Assembly: GCA_900291925.1 (NCBI GenBank)
Contig: UWYS01000011.1
Span: 744,001 to 808,000, forward strand
Direction: 5' to 3'
Length of the DNA: 64,000 nucleotides
From: Thecaphora thlaspeos
Lineage: Eukaryota > Basidiomycota > Ustilaginomycetes > Urocystidales > Glomosporiaceae
Shown: piece by piece, positions 21,351-31,932 of the stretch
Position numbering within the stretch: the first letter of the stretch is position 1
Layout: each line of letters begins with the position of its first letter
Notes under the pieces: generated by a model
Database searches by the model: none
What the model was told of the DNA's origin: nothing
Seen by the model: the letters and a program-made list of their open reading frames with translations, nothing else
Made by a program: the position numbers and the translations under genes

Positions 21351-23226
21351 ATGCTGGTGGTTCCAGGCGCAAGGGCGCTCCTCAGAGGAGCATCAACAGC
21401 AGCAGCACCAAGGCTACCCTCGCCCGCCGCCTCGACCTCCTGCGACGCCAGGGCTGCTCTAGCTGGCCGATCGCTTTATTACACCAGCCTCACGAGCCGC
21501 CAGGCCGCCTCCAGCTCCTTCTCTTCCTCCTCCTCTTTGTCACCCTCGCCACCTTCACAAGACCCAGCCAAACCCGTCAAGCCCAAACGCGCACGACGCC
21601 GCTCCAAGGCAGAGATGGAGGCCGACGAGCAGGAGCGCAGACGCATTCGAAACGCCAAGCTCGAGGCTAAACGCTTGCGCGACCTCGTCAAGGCCCGACA
21701 GGTCGCACGCGCACGCTCCAAACAGGGTCTCAGCCTCAAGGCCATGGCCTCCGCATCGTCGCCCACAAGCAAGAGGAGAAAATGCACCGACGACGACGAG
21801 CTTGACGGCCAAGCAGCAGAGGCGGCCGTACAGGCTGAACCGCTGCTGACCGATGTCGAGGCGCGCGAAAAGATGAACTTCGACCACATGCCGCCGCGCG
21901 ACGACTGGAAGGCCCATTACCCCGTCGGCAAGGCCTACCTCACCCACTACCGTTACTTTGCTGCTAACCGCGAGACAATCTCGCGCGTGGTCAAGGCCAT
22001 GGACATCGGCAAGGACCTTAAAGGGGGCATCAAGGCCACCGTGATCGAGGGCTACCCGGGACCGGGAACCTTTACCAGCGAGCTTCTCAAGGAGCCGCAG
22101 GTGGAAAAGGTCGTGGCGCTCGAGCAGGCGCCCTCTTATCTCGACAGCCTATACCAGCTTCAACAGGTGGTCGAGGCGCACGAGAAGGTGAGCGAACAGG
22201 AGCAGGCCAAGCTGGCCATTCACTGCGGCACGGCGTACGACTGGATGACGTACAACGCCATGATCTCGGCGGGTCACCTCTCGCACCTCCAAGGTCGCGT
22301 CCCCTCCACGGCCGACACCACGGTGGACTTTACAAACGAGGCGAGCCTTCCGACGGGGTATGACGACCTGTCGTGGCAGGATGCATCGCCGTTGTTCTTC
22401 TTTGCGCAGCTTCCCAACGCGGTGCACGGCGAGCAGCTGTTTGCGCAGATCATCCACGCGATTGCGTCGCGCCTCTGGCTCTTCCGGTACGGTCGGGTAC
22501 GTTTCGGCTTCGTATGCGGCGAGGTGCTGGCCAAGCGGTGTCTCGGCCAGGCGGGCGACCGTGTCAACCGTGGCAAGCTCGGGACGACGGTGCAGTGCCT
22601 GGCAGATGTGGAGATCCACTACGACTCGGACGAACTCTCTCCGCACCACCATCACTTTTTCCCACCGACGCTCTCCATCGGACCGCGCGTCCCCATCTCT
22701 GGCGGAACAATCATCCCGAATTCCAACCCATCCACCGGTCTCACTCGGACCGGGTTGTGCGCCATGACGCTGACGCCCAAGAGACAACCACTGCTCAAGC
22801 AAAGAGAGATAGAAGCCTTCGAATTCGTCACTCGCAACATGTTTGTTCTCAAGTCGAAATCCGTCAGAGAAGCGATGACGCACATCGCTCCTGGTGGACA
22901 GAACGTATTGAGGATGTTGGGAGCCGAAAAGGTTCGAGAGGGTGTCATCACACACGCCGAATCGATCGATCCAGAGACCAAGGTTCACGACCTTACAAAC
23001 GTCCAGTGGGTCTGTCTGGCGAGGACGTTTGAAAAGTGGCCGTTCCGTCCAGAGGTGAGTAGTGGTAGTGGCGATGCAGAACCCCCCAAAGGTGTCTCGA
23101 TGATCATTTCGACTGATTGACGATGATCCACCTTGCTCTTTCCAATCCCCCTTTGCCGCCACTCGATTGCAACGATAGCACCTGTTCGAGGTCGGTGGCA
23201 TCAAGACTGACAAAAGGGGTCGCTAG
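21351..23226 (+). CDS. Mitochondrial TFB / Dim1-KsgA family protein
   Basis: Member of the rRNA adenine dimethyltransferase superfamily, most likely the mitochondrial transcription factor B type that assists mitochondrial RNA polymerase. Exons are 21351-23054 and 23179-23226 (GTGAGT..GATAG intron), giving 583 residues. Residues 1-60 are a Ser/Ala/Arg-rich presequence. Residues 75-130 are a strongly basic Arg/Lys helix. The methyltransferase fold starts with HYRYFAANRETISRVV and carries AdoMet motif I as VIEGYPGPGTFTSELL, then VVALEQAPSYLD, the HYDSDELSPHHHHFF region and LLKQREIEAFEFVTRNMF with a C-terminal helical domain. The final exon adds HLFEVGGIKTDKRGR after EKWPFRPE. A general rRNA methylase is the alternative. 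It is divergent to Cwf23. Confidence 0.75.
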
Positions 23227-23445
23227 ACGCTTCCCACCACAGGAGCAGGCAAGCAGGCAGGCAAAGCACACAGGGCCCACGATGACGGAACAGCGATCGC
23301 TTGGCAGCACATTTCTCCATGTTCTCTGACTACCCCTTCACACACTACCCTTGGCTGGGCGTTTGCACGTGTGCTGTCGCCACCCGTGTCTCTGTGTTTG
23401 TGCGCGTGGTGTTGCATTTTCTTCAGTCTGCGATGGACCGTTCGA

Positions 23446-24272
23446 CTATACATCTTGGTCGAGGCCGTGCGCTGCCTTTCTCGTGTAGGCTGCCTATTGT
23501 CGTGTCGCAGCAGATGAGACGGGCGGTAGCAAAGGCGGGGAAGGAGAAGTCAACGGTCAGTTGGTCGCTTCGAGGGGCTCAACGCCGTCCCAAGAGCCTT
23601 GAGCACGTCGTAACTCACCTGATCCCTCAACCATTGCCTATACTCCTTCAACGTCCCGATCTTCTCTCCGTAGTAATCGGGAACCGGATTCTGCATCGTC
23701 TGTCTGGTAGGATCGACCCTCCTCTTCTTGATATGTTCGTAGAAATCGTGATCCTTCTGAGCGATCTGCTTTGCCTGTTTCCTATGGAGGAGCGACCAGA
23801 CGGAAGCGCCGATCGTCGGACCCGTCAACCAGCCGAGACCGGTGCAGGCGAGCGTGAGGCCGGCGTAGATAAAGGTGGGATCGATCCCGGCGATGGCGTT
23901 AGAAGGATCGACTTGGAGCGTGAGGAAGTAGGATCCAGCTGCCGAACCAGCGAACAGGGTGGTCGGGATCGTCGTCACTAGCCCGGCCAGACGGCGGGAG
24001 CGACGGAGAGAGAGGTAGTCGTTCCAGCTGAGGAACTTTTCGTCGCGCGTCGAAGAAGAAGAGGCGACGGAATTCTTGGGCGATGGAGAGGAGGAGGAGG
24101 ACGACGACGACGACGACGACGACGAGGCGGCGCTGGCGTTGGTGCTGGTGCTGAAGGCAAAGGCAGAGGTCGAGGCGACTGCGGAAGGAGCGAGGGAGCT
24201 GCGCATCAGCGGGGCAGCCCCGAGGCGGGTCGCGGCCAGCGTCGTCTGCTGGCGGAGTGTGGTGGCGAGCAT
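23446..24272 (-). CDS. PAM17: PAM17, presequence translocase-associated motor subunit
   Basis: Inner-membrane subunit of the TIM23 import motor. Exons are 24272-23619 and 23493-23446, with a GTGAGT..AATAG intron after WLRDQ, giving 233 residues. A presequence begins MLATTLRQQTTLAATRLG, followed by a run of 13 serines at about residues 50-62. The conserved part starts at FLSWNDYLSLRRSRRL. It has two membrane spans (about LVTTIPTTLFAGSAAGSYF and FIYAGLTLACTGLGWLTG) and a soluble tail with DHDFYEHIKKRRVDP and PVPDYYGEKIGTLKEYRQWL. The last exon contributes AAYTRKAAHGLDQDV. An in-frame ATG at 24410 is not used because the mitochondrial signal starts at 24272. It converges with the TFB-like gene (219 bp). 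Confidence 0.9.
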
Positions 24273-26089
24273 AACGGGCGCGGGCGTTGTGAGGTGTATG
24301 ATGGTTGGTGTGGCGTGGTGGCGGTGCGAGATGGAAGAATGACGTGGTGGCGCGCAGCAAGGGTACGGAGGAGCCGGGAGGGCCACACATCCTTTCGCTC
24401 TAGAGGTCACGTGCTGCGCTCAGCCCGAATCGGGAGGTCTGGTTTGCTGGCGCTCGTTCTCAGCCCTTGTCTTTGGCCATCGACTGAGCACCACGCATCT
24501 CCTCACTACTTGCCCTTCTTCCTCCCTGCCACATCAGGCAGACAGGGCAAGGAAACCGACGGGATCGTTCCGACGTCGGCTGGTGGGGACGAGGGCGATG
24601 TAAGGGGAACACAGAGCGCCAGGCGAGCCATTGCTGGCCTTTCGGAAGAGCCTCCGAACGGCGTAGCGGAGCGCCCGCCCCTTCGGGCGAGTGCCGCTGA
24701 GTGCAGCCAAGAATCGATTCAGAAGTGGCCCTGGCGGAAGGTTGAGTGAGGATGGCGGCTGCTTGGCTTGATAGCGTCGAGCGGACTGCGGGCCGAATGG
24801 AACAGAGCGGCTGAGATAGAGGACACAAGAGCGGGTCGTGGGCCGGGCGCGCTCAAGGTGACGTTGGTGCAGGGCGGCTTGGTCGTTCGTTGCCTGGCGC
24901 CGTGCCTGCGCTGGGCGTGTGGCCGAGCGATTTCTGAGCTTCGTCTGCGTGCGCCCCGTGCCTTCCGCCGTGGCGTGTGGGCGGGCGCTCGTCGCTTTGG
25001 CCTCCTCTTGGCCGCGCTCTGCTGCCTCTTTCGTCTCCACCACACACCACCACCACCCCATCCCGTCACACGCGCTCTGCACACCACGCACGCTACTCCA
25101 CCCACATCTCCATCACAGCTCTGAGTTCTGCCTCCGCACACTCTACACATCTATTAGCCGATTCACCCACCCACCTGCCAAGCCACCGACCAACCGATCA
25201 ACCAACCGCACCGGTCGTCCTCATTCAACTCATAGCCGCCACCGTCGCCACTTGCCATCACAGCACTACCACTACTGCCCCTCGTACTCATTTCCATCAA
25301 GGGCACCCTCACTCTCCGACGCAGCAGTCGCCTTCCTTCTCCAGCACAAACCGATCCTCAGTCCGACTCGCCTCGCCTCACCTTGCTCCCATCTCGCCTG
25401 CCCGTCGTTCCTTTCTGTTGACCGCTGGCTGTAAAAGCGCAGGTGCGCATCTTCCACGCCGAGATCACAACGGCGAACCTCTTTTTGTATCCACGTCCGT
25501 CGCCCCGCACAGACGCACACAGGGCAGGCCCAAGCTCCAGTCCACCATCATCCTCGACTCTGCGTTAGACCAGCCACAGCGCCTCTTACCTCGTGCGCTT
25601 TCCATCTTTCCAGGTCTTTCATAAGGTCATCGGGAGCCCTTAGAGGAAACATCTTAGGCCATCCTCGCTCCTCTCCCTCCCGCTGCCCTCACCAAACGAC
25701 CGCGTTCACGCGACCGGCAGCTCCGACAATCACACACTTGAGTCTATCGCATCTGCTCAGCGACCGACGCCATACCCCTCTCTTCCTCATCTACCCCTGG
25801 AGGCACGCATCAAGGAACCGACCTCCCCACCTCTCCTGCCGGCATCTCTTCGCACCGTCCCCAATCACGCCTCTGCCCGTTCCCGGTCCTCTCCCTCTCG
25901 ACATCTGTATAACAGCATCACGTACCAGTCCATCTCGACGCCGAGCCCACGCCCAAGGGTCAGATCGACATACCTCGCTTTTCGCTCGATCCACCCACCT
26001 ACTCGCCCACGTTCCACCCCGCCTTGGATCACAAAGGCCCCCCGCTCCCCGACCCCACCTACCGCACATCCCGCACACTCATCCGCGCC
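24273..26089. promoter_or_regulatory. Divergent region PAM17 / DHH1 with long CT-rich leader
   Basis: About 1.8 kb without a recognisable gene. The right 1 kb (about 25050-26080) is a CT/CA-rich stretch on the plus strand, consistent with a long promoter and 5' leader for DHH1. Short frames here have no family motifs. Confidence 0.5.
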
Positions 26090-27577
26090 ATGTCATCATC
26101 AGGCCCGGCACCAGGCCAGTCGGAGGCGATCTGGAAGCAGGAGATCCTCAACAAGCTGCGCAAGGATGACCGGCCGCAGACGGAGGATGTGCTCAACACA
26201 AAGGGCAACGACTTTGAAGACTACTTTCTCAAGCGCGAGCTGCTGATGGGCATCTTTGAGGCCGGCTTCGAGCGTCCCTCGCCGATCCAGGAAGAGGCGA
26301 TCCCGATCGCGCTGACGGGGCGCGACATCCTCGCGCGCGCCAAGAACGGCACCGGCAAGACGGCGGCCTACGTGATCCCGTCGCTCGAAAAGCTCAACAC
26401 CAAGAAGAATGCGATCCAGGCGGTGCTGATCGTCCCGACGCGCGAGCTGGCGCTCCAGACTAGCCAGGTGGCCAAGACACTGGGCAAGCACCTCGGCGTT
26501 GAGGTCATGGTGACGACCGGCGGCACCACGCTGCGCGACGACATCCTTCGGCTCGGCCAGACGGTCCACCTGCTCGTGGGCACGCCCGGACGCATTCTCG
26601 ACCTCGCCGGCAAGGGCGTCGCCGACCTGAGCCAGTGCACGACGTTCGTCATGGACGAGGCCGACAAGCTTCTCTCGCCCGAATTTACGCCCGTCATGGA
26701 GCAGCTGCTCAGCTTCCTTTCCAAGGAGCGCCAGGTGATGCTCTTTTCCGCAACGTTCCCCATGATCGTCAAGGACTTCAAGGACAAGAACATGGTCAAG
26801 CCGTACGAGATCAACCTCATGGACGAGCTCACGCTCCGCGGTGTCACCCAGTACTACGCCTTTGTCGAGGAGCGGCAAAAGGTCCACTGCCTCAACACTC
26901 TCTTCAGCAAGCTCCAGATCAATCAGTCGATCATTTTTTGCAACTCGACCAACCGTGTCGAGCTGCTCGCCAAGAAGATCACCGAGCTCGGCTACTCGTG
27001 CTTCTACTCGCACGCCAAGATGCTCCAGTCGCACCGCAACCGCGTCTTCCACGACTTCCGGAACGGCGCCTGCCGCAACCTCGTCTGCTCCGACCTCCTG
27101 ACGCGCGGTATCGACATCCAGGCGGTCAACGTCGTCATCAACTTTGACTTCCCCAAGAACGCCGAGACCTACCTCCATCGCATTGGCCGCTCGGGCCGAT
27201 TCGGACACCTCGGTCTCGCCATCAACCTCATCACCTACGAGGACCGCTTCAACCTCTACCGGATCGAGCAGGAGCTCGGCACCGAGATCCAGCCCATCCC
27301 TAGCAACATCGACAAGCGCCTCTACGTCGCGCCGTCGTTGATCCAGGAGGCCGAGGAGCACGCCAGGCAGCAGGGCGGTAGCAACGGCGCCAACGGCAGC
27401 AACCCTAACGGCGGCAGGCAAGAGGGCCGACCGGTGATCCCGCCCGGCCAGGCGGCGATGCACGCCGCTTCGATCCCTCAGAGCCAGGACTTCACCCAGA
27501 CGGTGCCCCACCGACATCGCGGTAACCATCACGGGGGTGGAGGCGGAGGCGGAGGCGGCAACGTTCAGGCGGCGTAG
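26090..27577 (+). CDS. DHH1: DEAD-box RNA helicase Dhh1 / DDX6
   Basis: Cytoplasmic ATP-dependent RNA helicase of P-bodies that represses translation and promotes decapping. Intronless, 495 residues from the start at 26090; an in-frame ATG at 26024 would add a low-complexity extension. All motifs are present: Q motif region [16 protein letters not shown], motif I AKNGTGKT, Ia [10 protein letters not shown], Ib TPGRILDL, motif II as DEAD in [13 protein letters not shown], motif [42 protein letters not shown]. The DDX6-specific N-terminal segment [19 protein letters not shown] is there, as is the [10 protein letters not shown] ending. The C-tail (about 420-495) is Gly/Asn/Gln/His-rich with a Gly run, a low-complexity type often linked to condensate formation. 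Confidence 0.97.
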   Translation: MSSSGPAPGQSEAIWKQEILNKLRKDDRPQTEDVLNTKGNDFEDYFLKRELLMGIFEAGFERPSPIQEEAIPIALTGRDILARAKNGTGKTAAYVIPSLEKLNTKKNAIQAVLIVPTRELALQTSQVAKTLGKHLGVEVMVTTGGTTLRDDILRLGQTVHLLVGTPGRILDLAGKGVADLSQCTTFVMDEADKLLSPEFTPVMEQLLSFLSKERQVMLFSATFPMIVKDFKDKNMVKPYEINLMDELTLRGVTQYYAFVEERQKVHCLNTLFSKLQINQSIIFCNSTNRVELLAKKITELGYSCFYSHAKMLQSHRNRVFHDFRNGACRNLVCSDLLTRGIDIQAVNVVINFDFPKNAETYLHRIGRSGRFGHLGLAINLITYEDRFNLYRIEQELGTEIQPIPSNIDKRLYVAPSLIQEAEEHARQQGGSNGANGSNPNGGRQEGRPVIPPGQAAMHAASIPQSQDFTQTVPHRHRGNHHGGGGGGGGGNVQAA

Positions 27578-28452
27578 CGGGGCCGCAGCAGAGACAAGAG
27601 GGAAGCGGCTGCGGCGGCGCTGCGAGGATCGCGGAGGGATGTGCGGCAATGTGCGATTCCGTATCGCCTCGTACCACGGCCACTCCGCTCCCTCATGCGC
27701 GTCTCGCCGCCGCTGCCGCTCGCAGCAGCAGCAAGCCAGCCTCGGCCGACCCGGGCCTCATTCTCAGCAAGGGCCTCGCTGCTGGCTGCTTGTCCCCCGT
27801 CTCTCCCTTTCCCTCGGTGGATTGCCTAGATGATGTCAGCTCTCGACGACGACCTCAAGCTCCCCCTCTAGCTTGTCATCTGCGCTACACCAAAACACAC
27901 TTCGGCCACGAGTCCTGCGTCGCTCCGCATCGGCGTCTCAGCACTCTCACCACCCCTTCTTTCGAAGCGAACATTGGTGGCCTGGATCCGACGTTTCCCC
28001 AACGTCTTTCAAGGCCCTCTGAATCCGCTTCACCCGACGCTCTACCCGTCATCATCGCTATCCGGTGCTCTCAACCACCCGTCGTCATCGACGCCACCGT
28101 CCCCCTTTGTCGCCCTCTCCCGGCGCCCCTGCATTTCTTTTCATCCTCCCCTCCATCCCTTCTGCCATCGTCCCATCCGCACGCCTGACTCCTAGCCGCA
28201 CTCCCTCGCGGCCTTTCCCGCCACTTTCACTTCCTCTCTAGCCCCTCCTCTCCCCACTCATTCCCTTACACCCTATGCCAGATCTCTAGCAGCACGCCTC
28301 CTCGCCTACTCTTTTTGTTGTTGTTTTTTTTTTTTTTGTTTTTTTTCCCTCCCGTCTTTGGCCCTTCGCTCTCCGCATCTTCAGCTAGCTAGCCAGCGCG
28401 ATGCCGCCTTCTGTAGTAGCGCGGCCGACGGCGTCCAATCAGAGGAAAGGCA

Positions 28453-28487
<35 letters not shown>

Positions 28488-28725
28488 TCACTGGATCGGC
28501 CCGTCACTGTCGTCGTGGTTATCCGCTGGTTCCTTTGCCGCAGCGCGGGAACGACAGACAACGGCGGGACGCTCACACACCACACGCATACGCTCTCTCT
28601 GTTCTCTGATGCTCTTGAGATCCAAAGGGAAGACTGTGCTGCGTGATTGTGCTTTGCGACTACGACGGGAGCAGGAGAAGAGATGAGAAGTCGCAGAATC
28701 GACGGATGTACGGTGCGAGGTACGT
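27578..28725. other. Convergent intergenic region DHH1 / TFB5
   Basis: No gene is seen. It contains T-rich runs at about 28315-28347 and a GA dinucleotide run at 28455-28484. Most is probably DHH1 3' UTR and flank. Confidence 0.55.
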
Positions 28726-29236
28726 TCATGCTTCAAGGGTATAAGTGTTCTTCTCGAGCTATGAATGTGGATGAGAAATCAGCTTGGAAGCATGTATTAG
28801 TCAGTCAATCCTTGTAACCGATAGCGAAAGTAGGCGGAGGGACGGTAGGGGTTTGACGTACCTCGGACTCCAATTCAACCCTCATCCATTCCACCTTGTC
28901 GGGAGAGACGAGAAGATGCGTCTCATCCAGATCCATAATGATGAATCGCATGCGGTCGTCTAATGTCAAAAGGAGTTGTTTTGCTGCTGCGTCGCTGGTG
29001 TTGTTTCCGATTGACGGGGGATCGAGAGGGGGATGGTTAGAAGAGAGAGATTGGTTGTGCGCAGAGACAGAGAGGGAGAGGGGAGGGGAGGGGATGAGAC
29101 GTACCACGTCAAGAGAATACCTGTTGACGTCCGTTGAGAAGAGAAAGAGGAGGAGGAAGAGAAAGAGAAGGACAGTGAGTTGGTACGATGTACGACCGTA
29201 CCTGGGAAAGGAGAACATACCCCTGATAGCCTTCAT
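28726..29236 (-). CDS. TFB5: TFIIH subunit TFB5 / TTDA (65 residues, four exons)
   Basis: Smallest core subunit of TFIIH, stabilising the XPB/p52 module in transcription and nucleotide-excision repair. Not visible as one open frame. Exons are 29236-29221 (16 nt), 29120-29105 (16 nt), 28994-28862 (133 nt) and 28758-28726 (33 nt). Introns are GTATGT..ACAG, GTACGT..CCAG and GTACGT..ATAG, and all phases match. The product begins MKAIRGILLTCDAAAKQLL, continues through FIIMDLDETHLLVSPDKVEW to ESE, and ends LEKNTYTLEA. The pattern KG-LLTCD, the helix KQLLLTLD, the strand DLDETHL and the short length fit the Tfb5/TTDA family closely. The internal 16-nt exon is unusually small and easily missed. Confidence 0.88.
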
Positions 29237-30031
29237 GACTCGCGTCTACCGTCTGCCCTTCTGAAGTCTGACCGCGTTTCTTCGACCAGAGTTGGGCAAG
29301 TCCGACGGGTTGCGCTCGAGTAGGATCACCGTATGGAACGTTCGCGGGATGTAGTTGAAAGAAGATGATCGTGCCGAGCGAGATGGTGAATGATGGTTGG
29401 TGCGTGAAGAGAGGGTCGGTGCACATTCCGTGTGGAGGTGAACCCCACCCCCTCTTCGGGGCTATCTACCGGCCGCAGACAAGAACCTCTCGGGCGGCAA
29501 GACGACCCTCTAGCCAACACGGTGACAGGCAGCCACGTACCGCGACTCGATGATTTTGGCACTCATGCTTGCCTACATCGTCGAGACGTGCCGAGTACCG
29601 ACACTTTGGCCGAGTTGGTCTGCGATGTTCTGGACGGCCATCCACCACCTCGCGACGGCTCATCAAGTCCCGCTCGTCAAGCGCAAGGGCGTAAAGGGAT
29701 GGCAGCATAATTTTAGTGTGCATGATGTTGTTGTCGAGTACAAAGAGAGGAAGGAGACAGGCACCATCCTGTGGCTGGATCACAGAGTTCCTACGCCTCG
29801 GGAGGAGGGGTCAAAGGACAAAGGCAGGGGCTAAGCTTAGAACAACGATGATGATGACAATGACGACGACGATGACGATGCATCCACGTAGGATTTCTTG
29901 GTCGATCTGGTGTAATGCCGCAACACACCTCGATAGCAGATTGACCGACGTTGGGCCCGGGAGCTATCGGCTCATCTTTTAACTTCGAGCAGATAGGAAA
30001 AATTTACCTTCACTGCAATACAGTGTGCCTT
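29237..30031. other. Region upstream of TFB5, no confident gene
   Basis: Short frames on both strands (for example 29550-29834 plus and 29109-29426 minus) lack recognisable motifs and the usual codon bias. The part next to 29236 is probably TFB5 promoter and leader. CAATGACGA-type trinucleotide repeats lie at about 29845-29880. Confidence 0.45.
30011..30025 (-). other. Hairpin in the first tRNA-Ser trailer
   Basis: On the minus strand CACTG-TATTG-CAGTG begins 6 nt after the tRNA 3' end and is followed by a T5 run (29998-30002), a polymerase III terminator. The second tRNA-Ser copy has the matching hairpin with a compensatory base-pair change. Confidence 0.6.
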
Positions 30032-30131
30032 CGACACCTGAGAGATTCGAACTCTCGCGCTCTTGCGAGCATATCCTACGGGATACTTCCATAATAGCAG
30101 GGATACGCCTTGACCACTCGGCCAAAGTGTC
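30032..30131 (-). tRNA. tRNA-Ser (anticodon GCU), with 17-nt intron
   Basis: A class II tRNA with a long variable arm. The acceptor stem GACACTT pairs with AGGTGTC, discriminator G. The anticodon stem is TATCC/GGATA around C-T-GCT-A. A 17-nt intron follows position 37. The variable arm is GCTCGCAAGAGC-like, and the T arm is GAGAG-TTCGAAT-CTCTC. Mature length is 83 nt. Confidence 0.92.
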
Positions 30132-30615
30132 TATTCGATACGCAGTACCTTCTGCGATGCAATATTGAAGCCTTTTCTGCTAATATCCCTGTCCCTAACC
30201 CTTACTCCGTCCGAGAGCTCGAATGAGCGTCAGACACAACGAGGCACAAACCGACGACATCTCGAGCAAACCCCGTCCCGTCCTTCGGTATGGCACAGCA
30301 CGGGCAGCCATCTTCGCCTCAGCCGAAGGCCGGTGTAAGGCCCCTCAGCTCCATCACACGAGCAAGCACGACGCAGAGCCGGATCCCCCAAAGCACCGGG
30401 CGCACGGTCGACGGACGAGCAGGCGAGTTTGCTTTTCCCTTGGCGTATCAAGGCCCCAAGGTTGTGTTTTTGCGGTGAGAAGCACATCTGCCCGTTGTTG
30501 ATTTGATGATGCTACAGAGAAAAAAAATGGGGAGTTGGGGCGGTATGGTGTGGGCGGAAGCAAGAAACTCGGGGAAAGCATGCAGAGAACAGAACAGGAA
30601 GCTCGACAGCTCCGT
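30132..30615. other. Intergenic region between tRNA-Ser and RPL10
   Basis: Holds the tRNA 5' flank and the RPL10 3' UTR (RPL10 reads leftwards). No other feature is supported. Confidence 0.5.
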
Positions 30616-31932
30616 CTACTTCTGCGCAGCGATACGGGCCTGGAGGCGGAGGTTCTGCTCAAGGGGTCCCTTGGGCGAAATGTACTGTAGGTAGCAGCCG
30701 TCCTTGAGGATGCGGTTCTGCTCCTTGGCGGTCTGGTACTGTTCGCGGTTCATGTTGGTGAAGCCCCACTTCTTCGAGATGATGATCTTTTGGCGGCCGG
30801 CGAACTTGTAGCGCGAGCGGCGGAGAGCCTCGAGGACGACGGCCTTGTTGCTGTCACGCGTGCGGATCGACAGCAGGATCTGGCCAATGTCGACACGGGC
30901 AACGGTGTCGTAGGGCTTTCCGTAGGCTCCACGCATACCGGTCTGGAGCCTATCAGCTCCGGCGCACGAAAGCATCTTGTTGATGCGGACAACGTGGTGC
31001 GGGTGGACACGGACGCGGAGGTGGAACGAGTCCTTGCCGGCCGTCTTGGTGACGTACTTGTTGGCGCAGATACGGGCCGCCTCTAGCGCCTCCGAGGTAA
31101 TCTGCTGGTGCTCATCGCAGATCAGGTGAGCGCAGAAGGGGAAGTCGTCGACCGAGGCCTTCTTGCGTCCAAGATCAAAGATGCGGATCTGTTGTCCGGC
31201 GGCGTCGTGTCAGGGAAAACAGGGCGACAGCGACAGGAGCAGGTGGAGGTCGTCGTGATTGGCGGGCGATGCGGTGTGGATCGAGATGCGGGAGACAGTG
31301 GCAATCGAGTTGGACCGGGCAGGTAGGCGATCAGGACGAAGGAGGGGGCACGGTGAAACGTGTGTCAGCTGAACGCCGCCCCTTGGCTAGACTGATGGCG
31401 ATTCCTCACGAAGCCGGCGAACCGAGTGCGGCCGAGACCATGATATCTCCACCTCTCGATCGCTGTGCTGTCCTATTCCTCCCTGCCGGCTCTCAATCCG
31501 GAAGGTCTTGACTTCAACGGACACGCCTTAGATGCAAGTGCCTGGTCCTCGATGTAGGTACGCCTCGCCGGAGTTAAGACTTGTCGATGGATCCGGAGGC
31601 CGACGTTGGAGGCGATGCTTCGCTGGCCTCTGTCACCTTGCCGCTTGTGGGGGCAACTCCTCTGACCGGCCTCAGCGCCACCCTCTTCCTTGGACGTCCC
31701 TATTGCCACCACTAGAGCCCGGCCCTACGATCCATCAAGGTGTCCTGCCACGCATACCACGGCCTTCCTCTAGCAATGTCGGTCGATCATGACGAGTCCC
31801 ACATAATCAGTGGGGTAAGCCAAGCCGTTCGTCTCAACGCACCTTGGGGTCGGGGACACCACGGTTGTACCTCGACTTGGGGAAGGGCTTGTTCTTGCAG
31901 TAGCGGTAGCAGCGAGCCGGTCGTCGTCCCAT
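30616..31932 (-). CDS. RPL10: 60S ribosomal protein L10 (uL16)
   Basis: Late-joining large-subunit protein next to the peptidyl-transferase centre, essential for 60S maturation. Exons are 31932-31843 and 31188-30616, joined after GVPDPK to [17 protein letters not shown], giving 220 residues (human 214). Recognisable blocks: [73 protein letters not shown] and the C-terminal [12 protein letters not shown]. The intron (31189-31842) is 654 bp, much longer than the other introns of the window. Divergent to the uL15 gene across a 1.5-kb spacer, suggesting a shared regulatory region for the two ribosomal protein genes. Confidence 0.97.

Noticed and set aside
24840..24900. GCCGGGCGCG string resembling the Alu/SRP RNA start
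   Set aside because: Only the first bases match; the rest of the SRP fold was not found.
26099..27649. 516-codon open frame antisense to DHH1
   Set aside because: GC-rich third positions keep antisense frames open. The sense strand carries every DEAD-box motif, while the antisense product has none.
29109..29834. Short frames on both strands upstream of TFB5
   Set aside because: They include hydrophobic stretches but no family motif, no supporting splice pattern and codon use unlike the real genes.
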